The notes beneath the pieces are model-generated. The model searched no databases. It was not told the DNA's origin and worked only from the letters and a program-made list of their open reading frames with translations. Shown here one piece after another: positions 7,065 through 7,904 of a DNA stretch of 7,904 nt (the stretch's first letter is position 1; each line of letters opens with the position of its first letter). The position numbers and the translations under genes are program-made. Origin of the DNA: an uncultured Rhizobiaceae group bacterium (GTDB lineage Bacteria > Pseudomonadota > Alphaproteobacteria > Rhizobiales > Rhizobiaceae); contig CALHHQ010000137.1 in NCBI GenBank assembly GCA_938030645.1, forward strand, positions 1 through 7,904. Direction: 5' to 3'.

Positions 7065-7099
7065 GTTGAACCCAAGAGCGTGTGCATCTTGGGTTCAAC
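7065..7099. terminator. Perfect 13-bp inverted repeat, probable terminator of the BA14K gene
   Basis: GTTGAACCCAAGA (7065-7077) and its exact reverse complement (7087-7099) flank a 9-base loop GCGTGTGCA. As RNA this is a very stable hairpin. It begins 58 bases after the stop codon of the BA14K-domain gene and lies about 100 bases before the lnt start, where a terminator would separate the two. On neither strand is it followed by a run of Ts (TGCGTTTAG on minus, ATTATCAGC on plus), so it is not a canonical intrinsic terminator. It may instead protect the mRNA 3' end, act with Rho, or be a protein-binding site. Confidence 0.5.
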
Positions 7100-7157
7100 A
7101 TTATCAGCAAGTGTCTAACAGGGGCGTTTTCAGATCACTGCCAAATCTCAAATTCGA

Positions 7158-7508
7158 TTACTTGCGGCAACGGCGTTCAATGCCATCATATCCCACATAA
7201 GTATCCGAACCTTCATTGTATGACCGGTAAGCGCGGTAGCAGCGTGCCACATGACGTTCCCAACTTGATGAACGACGTGGTGCATCGTACTCGTCTTCGT
7301 CATAGTCGCGATAGTGACGACGACGTGAATCTGCGATAATGGCACCACCAACAATTGCGCCGATCACGCCAGCAGCGACTGCACCGCGATATTTGCGTTT
7401 GCCAGCCTCCGCTTCGGTGCTGAAGGTTGTGCCAGCAATCGTAAGAGCCAGCATTGATGCCACAAGGGCCGTACCAAATTTTGATTTCTTCATTGTAAGC
7501 GGTGTCAT
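7158..7508 (-). CDS. Secreted BA14K-domain protein
   Basis: A 116-residue exported protein. Residues 1-35 look like a Sec signal peptide: basic start with MKKSK, hydrophobic core ALVASMLALTIAG, and an AEA site with cleavage expected after A35. A glycine-rich hydrophobic stretch follows (GAVAAGVIGAIVGGA, 42-56), like a glycine zipper, then a charged Arg/Asp/Tyr-rich linker (62-82). The C-terminal part, HVARCYRAYRSYNEGSDTY (86-104) and VGYDG…RRC (105-114), is the BA14K domain named after a 14-kDa immunoreactive, lectin-like Brucella protein. C90 and C114 could form a disulfide. The start at 7508 is set by AGGAGAG (7514-7520) five bases upstream; an ATG at 7493 has none. It probably sits in the periplasm or outer envelope; its ligand is unknown. 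Divergent from mnmD, and followed by a strong hairpin. Confidence 0.9.
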   Translation of the reverse strand: MTPLTMKKSKFGTALVASMLALTIAGTTFSTEAEAGKRKYRGAVAAGVIGAIVGGAIIADSRRRHYRDYDEDEYDAPRRSSSWERHVARCYRAYRSYNEGSDTYVGYDGIERRCRK

Positions 7509-7513
7509 TGTTT

Positions 7514-7520
7514 CTCTCCT
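7514..7520 (-). promoter_or_regulatory. Strong ribosome binding site of the BA14K gene
   Basis: AGGAGAG, five bases before the ATG at 7508, is among the best ribosome binding sites in the window. It rules out the in-frame upstream extension to 7676 and the internal ATG at 7493 as main starts, and suggests high expression. Confidence 0.8.
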
Positions 7521-7640
7521 GATGTGCTCGCCAGATGGTCGGCGTTGAGGAAACAATAACGAGCGCTGGAAATAAAAACTGTGCCAGATAACACACTTTG
7601 AATTTTCCGTGATTTGGGGCTGCTTCTTATTGGGCGTTAC

Positions 7641-7650
7641 GCAAATTTGC
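7641..7650. promoter_or_regulatory. Palindrome GCAAATTTGC in the divergent mnmD/BA14K gap
   Basis: A perfect 10-base palindrome lies 38 bases before the mnmD start and 132 bases before the BA14K start, in the 180-base gap that must hold both promoters. Its place suits an operator, but a single short palindrome can be chance and no known regulator site is recognised. Confidence 0.2.
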
Positions 7651-7688
7651 TTGCCTTTCTGGGGGGCAGGTTTCAAACAAGCTTCATC

Positions 7689-7904
7689 ATGCCAAGTTCA
7701 GAAAAAATATCGTTTGATGAGAATGATCTGCCGTTTTCCCATCGGTTTGAAGATCACTATTACTCGCGCAACGATGGTCGTGCAGAGTGCGCTCATGTGT
7801 TTGTTCAAGGCAACCGCGTGCTTGAGCGTTGGGTTGGAACCAATCAATTTGTGATTGGTGAGTTGGGATTTGGCACCGGATTAAACTTTCTTGAAACGTG
7901 GAGC
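7689..7904 (+). CDS. mnmD: tRNA 5-methylaminomethyl-2-thiouridine-34 methyltransferase, MnmD/MnmC N-domain (start only, cut by window edge)
   Basis: Only the first 72 codons are visible, from the ATG at 7689 to the right edge, with no stop. The product begins with FDENDLPFSHRFEDHYYS (9-26) and RAECAHVF (31-38), then reaches the SAM-binding motif IGELGFGTGLNFLETW (56-71). All three are typical of the methyltransferase that converts nm5(s2)U to mnm5(s2)U at the wobble base of tRNAs. In gammaproteobacteria this domain is fused to an oxidase as MnmC; alphaproteobacteria often have it alone (MnmD), and the window cannot tell which applies. No strong ribosome binding site is seen before the ATG. 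It is divergent from the BA14K gene. Confidence 0.85.
   Translation, partial: MPSSEKISFDENDLPFSHRFEDHYYSRNDGRAECAHVFVQGNRVLERWVGTNQFVIGELGFGTGLNFLETWS

Noticed and set aside
7509..7676. An N-terminal extension of the BA14K protein
   Set aside because: It would bury the signal peptide behind 56 unrelated residues, while AGGAGAG before the ATG at 7508 gives a proper start.
7509..7688. An EcfG/RpoE2-type general stress promoter for the BA14K gene
   Set aside because: GGAAA-like motifs are present, but none has a GTT-type -10 at the right distance.
1..7904. Mobile element, prophage, CRISPR, tRNA gene or novel defence system
   Set aside because: No transposase, integrase, terminal repeats, spaced direct repeats, tRNA-like folds or defence-type domains were found. 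Nearly all bases are accounted for by recognisable genes with short gaps.

Overview
The window reads as ordinary chromosomal DNA from an alphaproteobacterium, most likely of the order Hyphomicrobiales (Rhizobiales). The pointers are the block lnt – small HTH regulator – metK – trmB, the Rhizobiales-style family members (a CBS-pair protein ending in YIAG, a BA14K-domain secreted protein, an MnmD whose N-terminus is of the rhizobial type), and the roughly balanced base composition, lower in GC than most soil rhizobia. That last point would fit a marine lineage, but this is inference.

Layout from left to right. On the minus strand come the N-terminal two thirds of a MATE multidrug exporter (1-902, running off the left edge), inorganic pyrophosphatase ppa (1002-1523) and a two-CBS-domain protein (1652-2080). 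A divergent 137-base gap leads to a plus-strand GNAT acetyltransferase (2218-2760). Its stop codon overlaps that of the convergent trmB (2757-3464, minus). Further minus-strand genes follow: metK (3501-4697), a PhrR-like HTH regulator (4866-5288), apolipoprotein N-acyltransferase lnt (5334-6962) and a secreted BA14K-domain protein (7158-7508). A second divergent gap precedes the start of mnmD/mnmC on the plus strand (7689-7904, running off the right edge).

Functionally this is mostly housekeeping: SAM synthesis (MetK) beside SAM-dependent tRNA methyltransferases (TrmB, and MnmD at the far end), pyrophosphate clearance (Ppa; MetK also releases PPi), lipoprotein maturation (Lnt) and envelope or stress proteins (BA14K protein, HTH regulator, MATE pump). 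Transcription probably runs lnt then HTH regulator together, and metK then trmB together, with a recognisable promoter for metK just downstream of the regulator gene.

No mobile element, CRISPR array, rRNA or tRNA gene was seen, and nothing looks like a new multi-gene system. The items most worth a second look are a perfect 13-bp inverted repeat between lnt and the BA14K gene, the metK leader, the GNAT protein with a NodA-like layout, and the gene-end overlap between that GNAT gene and trmB.
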